Below are positions 1 through 6,935 of a stretch of DNA of 20,220 nt, piece by piece (positions within the stretch are counted from its first letter, which is position 1; each line of letters opens with the position of its first letter). The DNA lies in assembly GCA_021836225.1 (NCBI GenBank), contig JAKBJA010000035.1, positions 1 through 20,220 of the forward strand. The letters run 5' to 3'. The position numbers were made by a program, and so were the translations under genes. The DNA comes from Pseudomonadota bacterium (GTDB taxonomy: Bacteria > Pseudomonadota > Gammaproteobacteria > Burkholderiales > Thiobacillaceae). The notes beneath the pieces were generated by a model. That model did not search any database and was not told the DNA's origin. It saw nothing but the letters and a program-made list of their open reading frames with translations.

Positions 1-1
1 C

Positions 2-673
2 GGCGAGATCATGATCCCGCGCGCGCAGATGGACGTCGTCGACATCAACGACGCGCCCGAGGTCTTCATTCCCTTCGTGATCGAAACCGCGCACTCGCGC
101 TTCCCGGTCATCGACAAGGACCGCGACGACGTCATCGGCATTCTGCTGGCCAAGGACCTGCTGCGGCATTACGCCGAGTCCGACAGCGACATTCGCGGCA
201 TGCTGCGCCCGGCCGTGTTCATTCCGGAATCGAAGCGGCTGAACGTGCTTCTGAAGGAATTCCGCTCCAACCGCAACCACATCGCCATCGTCGTCGACGA
301 ATACGGCGGCGTCGCCGGGCTGGTGACGATCGAGGACGTGCTGGAGCAGATCGTCGGCGACATCGAGGACGAATACGACTTCGACGAAACCGAGGACAAC
401 ATCATCCGCGAAAACGAAGGCGTGTTCCGCGTCAAGGCCGGCACCGAAATCGAGGACTTCAACCAGACCCTGGGTGCGCATTTCTCCGACGAGGAGTTCG
501 ATACCGTCGGCGGCCTCGTCGTCTCGCGCTTCGGCCACCTGCCCAAGCGCGGCGAATCGGTGAAGTTCGACGGTTTCCTGTTCAGCATTCTGCGTGCCGA
601 CAGCCGCCGCCTGCATGCGGTGCGGGTGACCCGTCTGCCGTCGGAAGAGGATGTGCAGCTGCCGCTGGTTTGA
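2..673 (+). CDS. CorC/HlyC-like CBS-domain protein, 5'-truncated by window edge
   Basis: Partial gene: the reading frame is open to the left edge (codons before the first ATG at 11 read G-E-I), so the N-terminus lies outside the window. The visible 220 or so residues cover the paired CBS domains, including the typical entry 'IMIPRAQM' and the second-repeat stretch 'HIAIVVDEYGGVAGLVTIEDVLEQIVG' (broken here as HIAIVVDEYGG / VAGLVTIEDVLEQ). A C-terminal CorC_HlyC (transporter-associated) domain follows from about residue 135 onward. Family members are cytoplasmic proteins linked to Mg2+/Co2+ efflux; in many proteobacteria the gene sits before the apolipoprotein N-acyltransferase gene lnt. Here the next gene is instead convergent and starts its stop codon only 2 bp away, with no hairpin terminator visible between them. 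The family is clear; the exact transport role is inference. Confidence 0.88.
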   Translation, partial: GEIMIPRAQMDVVDINDAPEVFIPFVIETAHSRFPVIDKDRDDVIGILLAKDLLRHYAESDSDIRGMLRPAVFIPESKRLNVLLKEFRSNRNHIAIVVDEYGGVAGLVTIEDVLEQIVGDIEDEYDFDETEDNIIRENEGVFRVKAGTEIEDFNQTLGAHFSDEEFDTVGGLVVSRFGHLPKRGESVKFDGFLFSILRADSRRLHAVRVTRLPSEEDVQLPLV

Positions 674-675
674 TT

Positions 676-1821
676 TTATAAAGCGTGCCGGCGGTCGCCG
701 CGCGCAAAACCGGCCAGCGGCGCGATGCCGCCCTTGGCGAACCCGATCACCTTGAACAGTTCCCCCATCTCGGCCGGCGACACCAGCTGCTGCACCGCAT
801 TCGCCTGCGGCAGGTACGCCGCGGCATCGGTGGGCGGCGTCTGCATCAGCAGCTCGGTGAGGCCGCAGTTCAGCAAGAAGCTCGCCTGACTGGTGTAGCC
901 CGCGAGTTCCAGCCCCGCCGCCATTCCCGCCCGCGCCACCGCGCTGAAATCGACGTGCGCGGTGAGATCGCACAGCCCCGGTAGGTAGAATGGCACGTCC
1001 AGTGCGTGATGCCGGTAATGCGCGCGCAGCGTGCCCATGTGGCGCTGCGGGTGGTAGTACTCACTTACGCTGAAGCCATAGTCGATCATCAGGATCAGCC
1101 CGCGATCGAGCGCGTGGGCGAGCGAGGCGATCAGCGCGTCGGCCGCCAGATTGATTTCGGAGACATAGCCTGGCACCAGCTTCAATGCGTCGGCGCGGGC
1201 GCGCAGCCCGGGGTCGGCGATAGGCCGGTCCTGCCAGGCGAAGGTGTCGCCCTCCAGAACCACGCCGCGCATTTGTGGCTCCGCTTCCGTCCAGCGCACT
1301 AGGTCCACTGGCAGCGCGTCGAGCACTTCGTTGCCGAGAATCACGCCATTGAAATGCTCGGGCAGCGCATCCAGCCACTGCACCCGCTCGCACAGATGCG
1401 GCCATTCGCGTGCGATGTTTTCCTGCTGGCGTTGGCGCAGGTCGGCGCTCACTTCAAGAATCAGGTAACGCGCAGGCAGCGCATCCAGCCGTTCCAGTTC
1501 GCCCAGCACATCCGCCGCCAGCCGCCCGCTGCCGGCGCCCAGTTCCAGCACCTCGCCGCCGGTCTCGGCCAGCACCGGCGCGATCGCACGTGCCAGGGTG
1601 CGGCCGAACAGCGGCGTCATTTCCGGCGCAGTGACGAAGTCGCCTGCCGCGCCGAACTTCATCGCGCCGGCGGCGTAGTAGCCGAGGCCGGGCGCGTACA
1701 AGGCCGCTTCCATGAAACGCGAGAACGGGATCCAGCCGCCCGCGTCTTCGATCAACGACCGCAGGTGCGCGGTGACGCGCTGGCTGTGCGCAAGGGCGTC
1801 GGGGGTGGGGGAGGGCAGCAT
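676..1821 (-). CDS. SAM-dependent methyltransferase, MidA/NDUFAF7 family (COG1565)
   Basis: This 381-residue protein matches the MidA/NDUFAF7 (DUF185) family of class I methyltransferases. Visible signatures are the N-terminal 'GDFVTAPEMTPLFG' at about residues 60-73, the SAM-binding motif I 'LELGAGSGRLA' at about 92-102, and 'LGNEVLDALPVD' near 160-172. The mitochondrial homologue dimethylates an arginine of a complex I subunit; the bacterial substrate is not established, so a role in complex I assembly is only an analogy. Length is normal for the family. It is convergent with the CorC-like gene (2 bp gap) and divergent from the SDR gene, with about 74 bp between the two starts. The ATG at 1819-1821 is taken as the start because the signature region follows directly. 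Confidence 0.85.
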   Translation of the reverse strand: MLPSPTPDALAHSQRVTAHLRSLIEDAGGWIPFSRFMEAALYAPGLGYYAAGAMKFGAAGDFVTAPEMTPLFGRTLARAIAPVLAETGGEVLELGAGSGRLAADVLGELERLDALPARYLILEVSADLRQRQQENIAREWPHLCERVQWLDALPEHFNGVILGNEVLDALPVDLVRWTEAEPQMRGVVLEGDTFAWQDRPIADPGLRARADALKLVPGYVSEINLAADALIASLAHALDRGLILMIDYGFSVSEYYHPQRHMGTLRAHYRHHALDVPFYLPGLCDLTAHVDFSAVARAGMAAGLELAGYTSQASFLLNCGLTELLMQTPPTDAAAYLPQANAVQQLVSPAEMGELFKVIGFAKGGIAPLAGFARGDRRHAL

Positions 1822-1854
1822 GCGGCGGGACAGTTCAGGGATAATGCGGAATGG

Positions 1855-1867
1855 CTGGATAATCCAG
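1855..1867. promoter_or_regulatory. 13-bp inverted repeat in a divergent promoter region
   Basis: CTGGA-TAA-TCCAG is a perfect inverted repeat in the 74-bp gap between the methyltransferase and SDR starts. A TATAAG that could act as a -10 for the SDR gene follows at about 1879-1884. It could be an operator, but five-base arms also arise by chance. Confidence 0.25.
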
Positions 1868-1895
1868 AATCGAGTGACTATAAGGGTGAACCCCG

Positions 1896-2636
1896 ATGCA
1901 AGGCAAAGTCGTATTGATTACGGGCGGGGCCAAGCGTGTGGGCGCGGCGATCGGCCGCCTGCTGCACGCCAGCGGCGCCAATCTGATGATCCACTACCGC
2001 AGCTCGGCCGACGAGGCGCGCGCGCTGCAGGATGAGCTGAATGCCGTCCGACCCGATTCGGTCGCGCTGATCCAGGCCGACCTGCTCGACGTCAATGGCC
2101 TGCCCAGCCTCGTCAACCAGACTGTCGCTACCTTCGGCGGGCTCGACGTGCTGGTCAACAATGCGTCGAGCTTTTATCCCACCCCGGTCGGCAGCATCAC
2201 CATGAAGGACTGGGACAACCTGATGGGCAGCAACCTGATCGCGCCCATGTTCCTGTCGCAGGCCGCCGCGCCGGAACTTAAAAAGCGCCACGGCTGCATC
2301 GTCAACATCGCCGACATCCACGCCGAGCGGCCGATGAAAAGCTACGTCGTCTACAGCGTCGCCAAGGCCGGCGTGGTCGGCCTCACCAAGTCGCTCGCGC
2401 GCGAACTGGGCCCGCTGGTGCGCGTCAATGCCGTCGCCCCCGGCCCCATCATGTGGCCGGAAGACGACCCCAATTTCGACGAAGTCTCGCGCCAGCGCAT
2501 CGTCTCCCACACCATCCTCAAGACCGCCGGCGGCCCCGACGACATCGCCCGCGCAGTGCGCTTCTTCGCCATCGATGCGCCGTATGTGACCGGCCAGGTG
2601 CTGGCGGTGGACGGCGGGCGCAACGCAAAGCTTTGA
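1896..2636 (+). CDS. Short-chain dehydrogenase, pteridine reductase-like (FolM/PTR1 type)
   Basis: A 246-residue Rossmann-fold SDR. The cofactor loop reads TGGAKRVG (residues 9-16), with Arg where classical SDRs have Gly, a hallmark of NADPH-dependent pteridine reductases. 'NNASSFYP' is at 88-95 and the catalytic pair Y153/K157 lies in 'VVYSVAKAG'. The usual catalytic Ser is replaced by Asp140 ('NIADIHAERP'), thirteen residues before the Tyr, the arrangement of Leishmania PTR1. The likely reaction is reduction of dihydropteridines or dihydrofolate/dihydromonapterin in the cytoplasm. The start at 1896 gives the complete glycine-rich loop; a weak AAGGG lies upstream. The family assignment is firm and the substrate is inferred. 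Confidence 0.83.
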   Translation: MQGKVVLITGGAKRVGAAIGRLLHASGANLMIHYRSSADEARALQDELNAVRPDSVALIQADLLDVNGLPSLVNQTVATFGGLDVLVNNASSFYPTPVGSITMKDWDNLMGSNLIAPMFLSQAAAPELKKRHGCIVNIADIHAERPMKSYVVYSVAKAGVVGLTKSLARELGPLVRVNAVAPGPIMWPEDDPNFDEVSRQRIVSHTILKTAGGPDDIARAVRFFAIDAPYVTGQVLAVDGGRNAKL

Positions 2637-2678
2637 TGCGGATGTAAGATCAGCGCCCGACTTTCAGGGGGAGGGTTA

Positions 2679-3601
2679 ATGAGGCGCTATCTAATCAGCG
2701 TGGCCGCATGTCTGGCCTTTACCGGTTGGGCGGTTGCCGACCCGTTTCCGGCGGTCAAGACCCAGAAGATCAATGACCGTGTCTATGCCTTGCTTGGCCC
2801 GATCGACGTGCCGAACAAGCAAAATGGCGGCTACATGAACAACAGTCTGGCCGTGATCGGAAACAAGGGCGTCATCCTGGTGGATTCCGGTGCGCACCGG
2901 GCGGTCGGCGAGCATATCGGCAAGGCCATTGCGCAACTCACCCCCAAACCCGTCACCCATATTCTGGTCACGCATCACCACGGTGACCACCATCTCGGCA
3001 GCATTGCCTTTCCGGATGCACAGGTCATTTCCTCCAGCAATTGCGCAAAGGAAATAGCAGACAATGGCCGGGGAATGGTGGCCTGGATGTCGCGTGTGAC
3101 CGGGCTGCACCTGGGGGATACGAAGCCGGTCACGCCGCAAAAGACAGTCGCTTCTGAATCGTATCAGGACATGCAGATCGACGGAATCAAGCTCGAACTG
3201 ATCGCACCCCAGACGGCCCCCATGGCGACATGATGGTGTGGCTGCCCGAGGAGGGCAGCCTTGCCACGGGCGATATTCTGGTGCATGCCGTCAACCCGAG
3301 TTTCAGGGACGGCAATCTAAAAAATTGGATTGCGGTCGTCGATGACATTCTCAAAATGCCCTTGCAAACCGTCATGCCAGGGCATGGCGCATTGATGCAG
3401 CCTCAGGATGGGGCCGAATTCCGCACCCTGATCGCGGGCTTTTACAGCGTGGTCGAGGACGTCTACAAATCCGGTGGCGCAGAATCCGATGTGCGCAGGA
3501 AACTCGACCTGCCCAAGTGGCAAAGACTTGCCCGGTACGAAGACATGATGGGCGGCAATATCAGCCACGTCTGGCTGGAGGTGGAAGCCGAAAATTTCTA
3601 G
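2679..3601 (+). pseudogene. Exported MBL-fold metallo-hydrolase, split by a -1 frameshift near 3220
   Basis: Two overlapping frames (2679-3233 and 3230-3601) together form one metallo-beta-lactamase-fold protein of about 307 residues. The first half carries a signal peptide (MRRY..., likely cleavage after A-V-A at residue 20) and the zinc motif HxHxDH in 'THHHGDHH' (residues 98-105). The second half carries 'ATGDIL' with the metal-bridging Asp and 'MPGHG' with a metal-ligand His. In frame 1 the protein stops right after 'APQTAPMAT'. Reading one base back at the C5 run (3217-3221) restores 'P-H-G-D-M-M-V-W-L-P', so one C appears missing. A good Shine-Dalgarno (GGGGAGGG) precedes the ATG. It could be a recent pseudogene, an assembly error in a homopolymer, or rarely recoding. 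The substrate is unknown; the family is large and diverse. Confidence 0.82.
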
Positions 3602-3907
3602 GAAAGCGCCGACCGATTCCGTCCAGCCGTTCGTGGGCGCGAAGCGATGCGCCTTTTCGCGATGGGCACGCGTGACGTGACGGGACAGACCCGGGCAGAG
3701 GGCGGCGGGTGGAGCGCCAGGCTTTGGGTGTCGCCGAATGCTTCAGCTTCGTGATGATGAGCACCCTGAAGGGCACAAGTACCCTGAAGGGCACAAGAAC
3801 CCTTAAGGGCATAAACACCCCGCGCGAGCCAAAGCGCAGGGTGTTGCGATGCAGGGTCCGCGAAACTGTCGCGCATCGACGACAGCGCATGGACTTCAAG
3901 CCGCCGA
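3602..3907. other. Gene-free interval between convergent hydrolase and bactofilin genes
   Basis: About 306 bp without a credible gene. It contains the 18-bp tandem repeat described separately. Short ORFs across it run into antisense bactofilin sequence and have no family resemblance. No hairpin with a T-run is visible for either convergent gene. Confidence 0.5.
3763..3816. repeat. Three tandem 18-bp repeats with a palindromic core
   Basis: Three adjacent 18-bp units begin at 3763, 3781 and 3799. Units 1 and 2 (ACCCTGAAGGGCACAAGT and ACCCTGAAGGGCACAAGA) differ at one base. Unit 3 is diverged, with core CCCTTAAGGG, a perfect 10-bp palindrome. The array lies between two convergent gene ends. 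The period of 18 also keeps a reading frame open (repeating S-T-L-K-G-T), but no protein context supports coding. It may be a protein-binding or transcription-stopping element, or a simple replication-slippage repeat. Confidence 0.85.
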
Positions 3908-4534
3908 TCAGCCCTGACGCCGCCCCGCATGCGTGCGGGAAAAAGTGGAACCGGAATGGAGCGGTTCCGGTTCCGAGGCCTTCTTCTCTTCAACCGCTTC
4001 GGGCGTCATGGTGTGTGCCGAGGCATCCGGCAATTTGGCCAGGCTGGGGCCGGCTGTATGCGTCGCCATGTTCCCGGAAATGACGCCGCCTTCCTCGACC
4101 ATCAGCGCCCCGTAGCGGATGGTGCCGTTGACCCGGCCGGTGGAATAGACCACCAGCCGCTTGCGTGCGGTCAGCTCGCCCTCGAAGGTGCCGCGCACTT
4201 CTGCCACGTCGATTTCGGCCTTTCCCGAAAACACCCCGCCCTCGGCGATACGGATATCACGACTGTTCATGGACGCCTCCACGCGGCCTTCCACCACCAG
4301 AATCTCGCAATCGGTGATTTCAGAGCCCTTCAGCTTGATGTTCGGGCCGACGATGAGCTTGCTACCCTCGTCGCTCGACGCAGCGCTTCTGGCTGCCAGA
4401 TAGTCCGCCTTGGTCGCCTCGACCACCTTGGGGGTTTCGGCATGCTTGGCAGATTCGTGCGCCGAATGGCTCGTCCGGTTCGAATCGGTTCTTGAATTGC
4501 TGGTAGTGCCGGGTTGCATGAAGGTTTTGAGCAT
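3908..4534 (-). CDS. Bactofilin family polymer-forming cytoskeletal protein
   Basis: This 208-residue protein has the bactofilin (DUF583) layout. A disordered, Ser/Thr/Lys-rich N-tail (about residues 1-58) is followed by a beta-helical core with regularly spaced small and hydrophobic residues from 'KLIVGPNIKLKGSEITDCEI' to 'GGVISGNM' (about 59-155), and then a charged C-tail. Family members self-assemble without nucleotide into filaments that organise cell shape, polarity or envelope enzymes. No LytM/M23 peptidase gene lies beside it, although bactofilins are often paired with one. The start at 4534 has only a weak GA-rich stretch upstream; a second Met at residue 6 is an alternative start. 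The family call is strong and the cellular role is unknown. Confidence 0.88.
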   Translation of the reverse strand: MLKTFMQPGTTSNSRTDSNRTSHSAHESAKHAETPKVVEATKADYLAARSAASSDEGSKLIVGPNIKLKGSEITDCEILVVEGRVEASMNSRDIRIAEGGVFSGKAEIDVAEVRGTFEGELTARKRLVVYSTGRVNGTIRYGALMVEEGGVISGNMATHTAGPSLAKLPDASAHTMTPEAVEEKKASEPEPLHSGSTFSRTHAGRRQG

Positions 4535-4837
4535 GGGGTGGGTCTCTCTCGGTATCTGGGTTGTAAAGCGCTCTGGTGTGGTTGCGCCCGGATCTGGGCA
4601 CGAGCGCTTAAGAGCAGTACACGTGCCAGCACTGAAAACCTGTTGATAAACAGTCAGATGAGTAAATTGCGGGGCTTGCCCAAGGCAAAAAACCGGGCAA
4701 AACGTCGCCTGATGGCGACATCAATTCCGGCTGATTTGAAGAATGATCAGATAAAACAAAACCTTAAGACGGCTTTGGTATGTCGTCGGATGACGACATA
4801 CCCCATGAGCCCAGCGACATCATGCTGCTGGGTGCGC
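4535..4837. other. AT-richer gene-free interval with several short inverted repeats
   Basis: This interval separates the divergent-side start of the bactofilin gene from the end of the exporter gene. From 4640 to 4802 it holds four short inverted repeats: CTGTT-gata-AACAG (4640-4653), TTGCC-caa-GGCAA (4676-4688), TGATG-gcga-CATCA (4710-4723) and the 26-bp hairpin at 4777-4802. A basic ORF starting MSKLRGLPKAKN at 4658 crosses the interval but has no Shine-Dalgarno and runs antisense into the exporter gene, so I do not call it a gene. The bactofilin promoter should lie here but I see no convincing hexamers. Confidence 0.45.
4777..4802 (-). terminator. Perfect 11-bp hairpin downstream of the exporter gene
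   Basis: Arms GGTATGTCGTC and GACGACATACC are exact reverse complements around a 4-nt loop (GGAT). The element starts 35 bp past the exporter stop codon. There is no immediate T-run on either strand; on the minus strand a T-rich stretch (GGTTTTGTTTTATC) comes about 14-27 nt later. It could be a weak terminator, an RNA-stabilising 3' hairpin or an operator. Confidence 0.4.
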
Positions 4838-6250
4838 TTACTCCGTTACGCGCACGATCCCCCGGCTGACGCTTTCCCCATCCCCGGGGCGCAGCGACCA
4901 GAACGACAGCGACGACAGCGTCGTCAGGCCGCCTAGCGTCAGAAAGGCGTAGTGCAGCGCAGTCGTCACCGCCGCGCGGTCGGTCTGCGGCAGCTCGCCC
5001 AGATACCAGCCGGCGATCAGCGAGCCGCAGGCCAGCCCGAAGCTCATCGACATCTGCTGCATCGAACTGGAGATCGTGCTGGCCATGCTCGAATCGGGCG
5101 CATCGATGTCGGCAAAGGCCATCGAATTCATGCTGGTGTACTGCAGCGAATTGAAAAAGCCCATCGCCAGGCCCAGCAGCACGATCAGCGCAATCGGGGT
5201 CGCCGGGCTCACCAGCGAAAACAGGCAGACGACGGCGCCGATCATCACCGTATTCACGATCAGGATGCGGCGGTAGCCGAAGCGCGCCAGCACCCGCGAC
5301 GAGATGAACTTCATGTACATCGCCGCCGCCGCCACCGGCATCATCAGCAGGCCCGACTGCCAGGCCGGCATCCCCAGGCCAAGCTGGTAGAGCAGCGGCA
5401 GCAGAAACGGCATGCCCCCCACTCCCAGGCGCGTGATGAAGCCGCCCACCACCGACACGCGAAACGTGCGCACGCGGAACAGCGCCAGGCGCAGCAGCGG
5501 ATGCGGCGTCTCGTGCGCATGCAGGAAGTACGCGCCCAGCAGGCCGAAGCTGAGCAACAGCAGCACGGCCGCCGAGGTCGCGTCGATCTGGTGCTCGCCG
5601 AAGATTTCCAGCAGCCAGGACAGCAGCGCCGCGCCGCTGCCGAACAGCACCAAGCCGACGACGTCCAGCGGGCGCCGTGCATCGCCCCGGTAATCCGGCA
5701 TGTAGCGATGCGCCAGCCACAGCGCCATCAGCCCCACCGGCACGTTGATGAAGAAGATGTAGTGCCACGACAGCCAGTGCACGACCAGCCCGCCGACCGT
5801 GGGCCCGAGCAAGGGCCCGATCAGCGCCGGAATGATGACGAAGTTCATCGCCCGCAGCAGCTCCGCTTTCGGAAAGGTGCGGATGATCGCCAGCCGGCCC
5901 ACCGGCATCATCATCGCCGCCCCCACGCCCTGCAGGATGCGCCCCGCCACCAGCATCGGCGCGTTCAGCGCCAGGCCGCACAGAATCGAGGCCAGGGTGA
6001 ACACGGCCACCGCGATGCCGAACACGCGCCGCGTGCCGTACCGGTCCGCCATCCAGCCGCTCACCGGGATGCACACCGCCAGGCTGAGGATATAGCTCGT
6101 CACCACCGCCTTCAGGCTCAGCGGCGTCACCTGCAGACCCTCCGCGATCGCCGGTACCGCCGTATTGACGATGGTGGTGTCGAGCCCCTCCATGAACAGC
6201 GCCACGGCCACGACCCAGGGCAGGTAGGTTTTGACGGTGGCGCTGTTCAT
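4838..6250 (-). CDS. MFS exporter, DHA2 (14-TM) family, MdtD-like
   Basis: This 470-residue, very hydrophobic inner-membrane protein belongs to the DHA2 drug:H+ antiporter group. Opening motif 'FMEGLDTTIVNTAVPAI' (residues 19-35) is the DHA2 TM1 signature with its membrane Asp. Motif A 'GWMADRYGTRR' follows at about 64-74, 'GRILQGVGAAMMMPVGRL' around 103-120, and antiporter motif C 'GPLLGPTVGG' near 145-154. Length and these stretches resemble E. coli MdtD (471 aa) as I remember it. The likely role is proton-driven export of small toxic compounds; the substrate cannot be read from sequence. No membrane-fusion (EmrA-like) gene lies beside it, so it may work alone. It is divergent from the toxin-antitoxin operon and shares about 93 bp with it. 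Confidence 0.87.
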   Translation of the reverse strand: MNSATVKTYLPWVVAVALFMEGLDTTIVNTAVPAIAEGLQVTPLSLKAVVTSYILSLAVCIPVSGWMADRYGTRRVFGIAVAVFTLASILCGLALNAPMLVAGRILQGVGAAMMMPVGRLAIIRTFPKAELLRAMNFVIIPALIGPLLGPTVGGLVVHWLSWHYIFFINVPVGLMALWLAHRYMPDYRGDARRPLDVVGLVLFGSGAALLSWLLEIFGEHQIDATSAAVLLLLSFGLLGAYFLHAHETPHPLLRLALFRVRTFRVSVVGGFITRLGVGGMPFLLPLLYQLGLGMPAWQSGLLMMPVAAAAMYMKFISSRVLARFGYRRILIVNTVMIGAVVCLFSLVSPATPIALIVLLGLAMGFFNSLQYTSMNSMAFADIDAPDSSMASTISSSMQQMSMSFGLACGSLIAGWYLGELPQTDRAAVTTALHYAFLTLGGLTTLSSLSFWSLRPGDGESVSRGIVRVTE

Positions 6251-6274
6251 CTGTGCGGGTGTCGTGGTGGTGGC

Positions 6275-6288
6275 GGGCAGCGCTGCCC
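6275..6288. promoter_or_regulatory. 14-bp perfect palindrome between exporter and toxin genes
   Basis: GGGCAGCGCTGCCC is its own reverse complement. It lies 24 bp upstream of the exporter ATG and 26 bp before the -10 of the toxin operon. A GC-rich palindrome can arise by chance, but its place in a divergent promoter region fits an operator. Confidence 0.3.
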
Positions 6289-6313
6289 AGGGGCGATCGT
6301 TTTAGATGTTGCC

Positions 6314-6334
6314 TACAATACGGCACTGCCGTAT
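6314..6334 (+). promoter_or_regulatory. Toxin-antitoxin promoter -10 and overlapping 17-bp operator palindrome
   Basis: TACAAT at 6314-6319 is a good -10 hexamer. Overlapping its end is ATACGGCA-C-TGCCGTAT (6318-6334), a perfect palindrome with 8-bp arms and one central base. The toxin ATG is at 6344, and no Shine-Dalgarno is visible between. A palindrome sitting on the -10/+1 region directly before a toxin-antitoxin operon is the usual arrangement for autorepression by the HTH antitoxin. Binding is inferred. Confidence 0.7.
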
Positions 6335-6343
6335 CCTTGTCCA

Positions 6344-6658
6344 ATGTACACCGTCATCGAAACGGACGTTTTCGTACGTGCGGCAGCCCAGGTCTGGAGC
6401 GATGCCGAGCGCGTCGCGTTCATCAACTGGCTGGCGGCCAACCCGGATGCGGGCGACGTCATTCCGGGTTCCGGCGGGTGCCGTAAAGTCCGGTGGACGC
6501 GCCCCGGCATGGGCAAACGCGGCGGTGCGCGGGTCATTTATTTCAATCGGCTGGAACAGGGCGAGATCTGGCTGTTGATGGTGTACGTGAAAGCAAAATT
6601 CGACAACCTGCCCGCACCCTTTTTGAAACAACTGCGAGAGGCAATAGAACATGGATAA
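6344..6658 (+). CDS. RelE/HigB2-type toxin of a type II toxin-antitoxin system
   Basis: A 104-residue protein of the RelE/ParE superfamily, most like the HigB2 group. Features include 'MYTVIETDVF' at the start, 'AANPDAGDVIPGSGGCRKVRW' across about residues 33-53 (broken as AANPDAGDVIPG / SGGCRKVRW), 'GKRGGARVIYF' near 60-70 and 'GEIWLLMVY' near 75-83. Such toxins are usually ribosome-dependent mRNA endonucleases. The ATG at 6344 is chosen because family members begin exactly with this MYTVIET-like sequence; a longer open frame upstream is antisense to the exporter. The stop overlaps the antitoxin start by 8 bp, indicating translational coupling. Toxin-first order is typical of HigBA-like modules. 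Activity is inferred from family. Confidence 0.88.
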   Translation: MYTVIETDVFVRAAAQVWSDAERVAFINWLAANPDAGDVIPGSGGCRKVRWTRPGMGKRGGARVIYFNRLEQGEIWLLMVYVKAKFDNLPAPFLKQLREAIEHG

Positions 6659-6935
6659 GGAAATGGAACAGTTCCAGAAGGATTTGCTGAAATCCGTCCG
6701 TCAGATGAAGGCGGGCAAGGGCGCCCGGAAAACTCAAGTCGCCCTGTCGCCCATCGCCGAAGCGCGTAGCCGGCTGGGGATGTCGCAAGCCGAACTGGCC
6801 AGCCTGATGGGCGTGTCTACCCGCACGCTGCAAGACTGGGAGCAAGGCCGCCGCAAACCCACCGGCGCGGCACAAACGCTGCTGCGTGTTGCGATTGCGC
6901 ATCCGGAGGCTTTGCTTGATTTGAAGGCCGCGTAG
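6651..6935 (+). CDS. XRE-family HTH antitoxin (HigA2/NadS-like)
   Basis: A 94-residue protein with a charged N-terminal part ('MDKEMEQFQKDLLKSVRQMK') and a Cro/C1-type helix-turn-helix from about residue 36 to 85, including 'RLGMSQAELASLMGVSTRTL' and 'DWEQGRRKPTG'. It is the standard partner of the upstream RelE-like toxin: it should bind and neutralise the toxin and, through the HTH, repress the operon at the palindrome at 6318-6334. The 8-bp overlap with the toxin gene supports coupling. Complete and of normal length. Confidence 0.88.
   Translation: MDKEMEQFQKDLLKSVRQMKAGKGARKTQVALSPIAEARSRLGMSQAELASLMGVSTRTLQDWEQGRRKPTGAAQTLLRVAIAHPEALLDLKAA

Noticed and set aside
3763..3816. Short regular repeats considered as a CRISPR array
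   Set aside because: Units are directly adjacent with no spacers, only 18 bp long, and no cas genes are present.
3709..4083. Plus-strand ORF containing the repeating S-T-L-K-G-T peptide
   Set aside because: The repeat simply has a period divisible by three; the ORF continues antisense into the bactofilin gene and has no family resemblance.
4658..4936. Basic 92-codon ORF (MSKLRGLPKAKN...) in the gene-free interval
   Set aside because: No Shine-Dalgarno, its second half runs antisense through the exporter 3' end, and the composition there is Arg/Gln-rich shadow sequence.
4952..6343. Long plus-strand frame upstream of the toxin start
   Set aside because: It is antisense to the exporter gene, His/Gln/Arg-rich and without domains; only the part from 6344 onward is a real protein.
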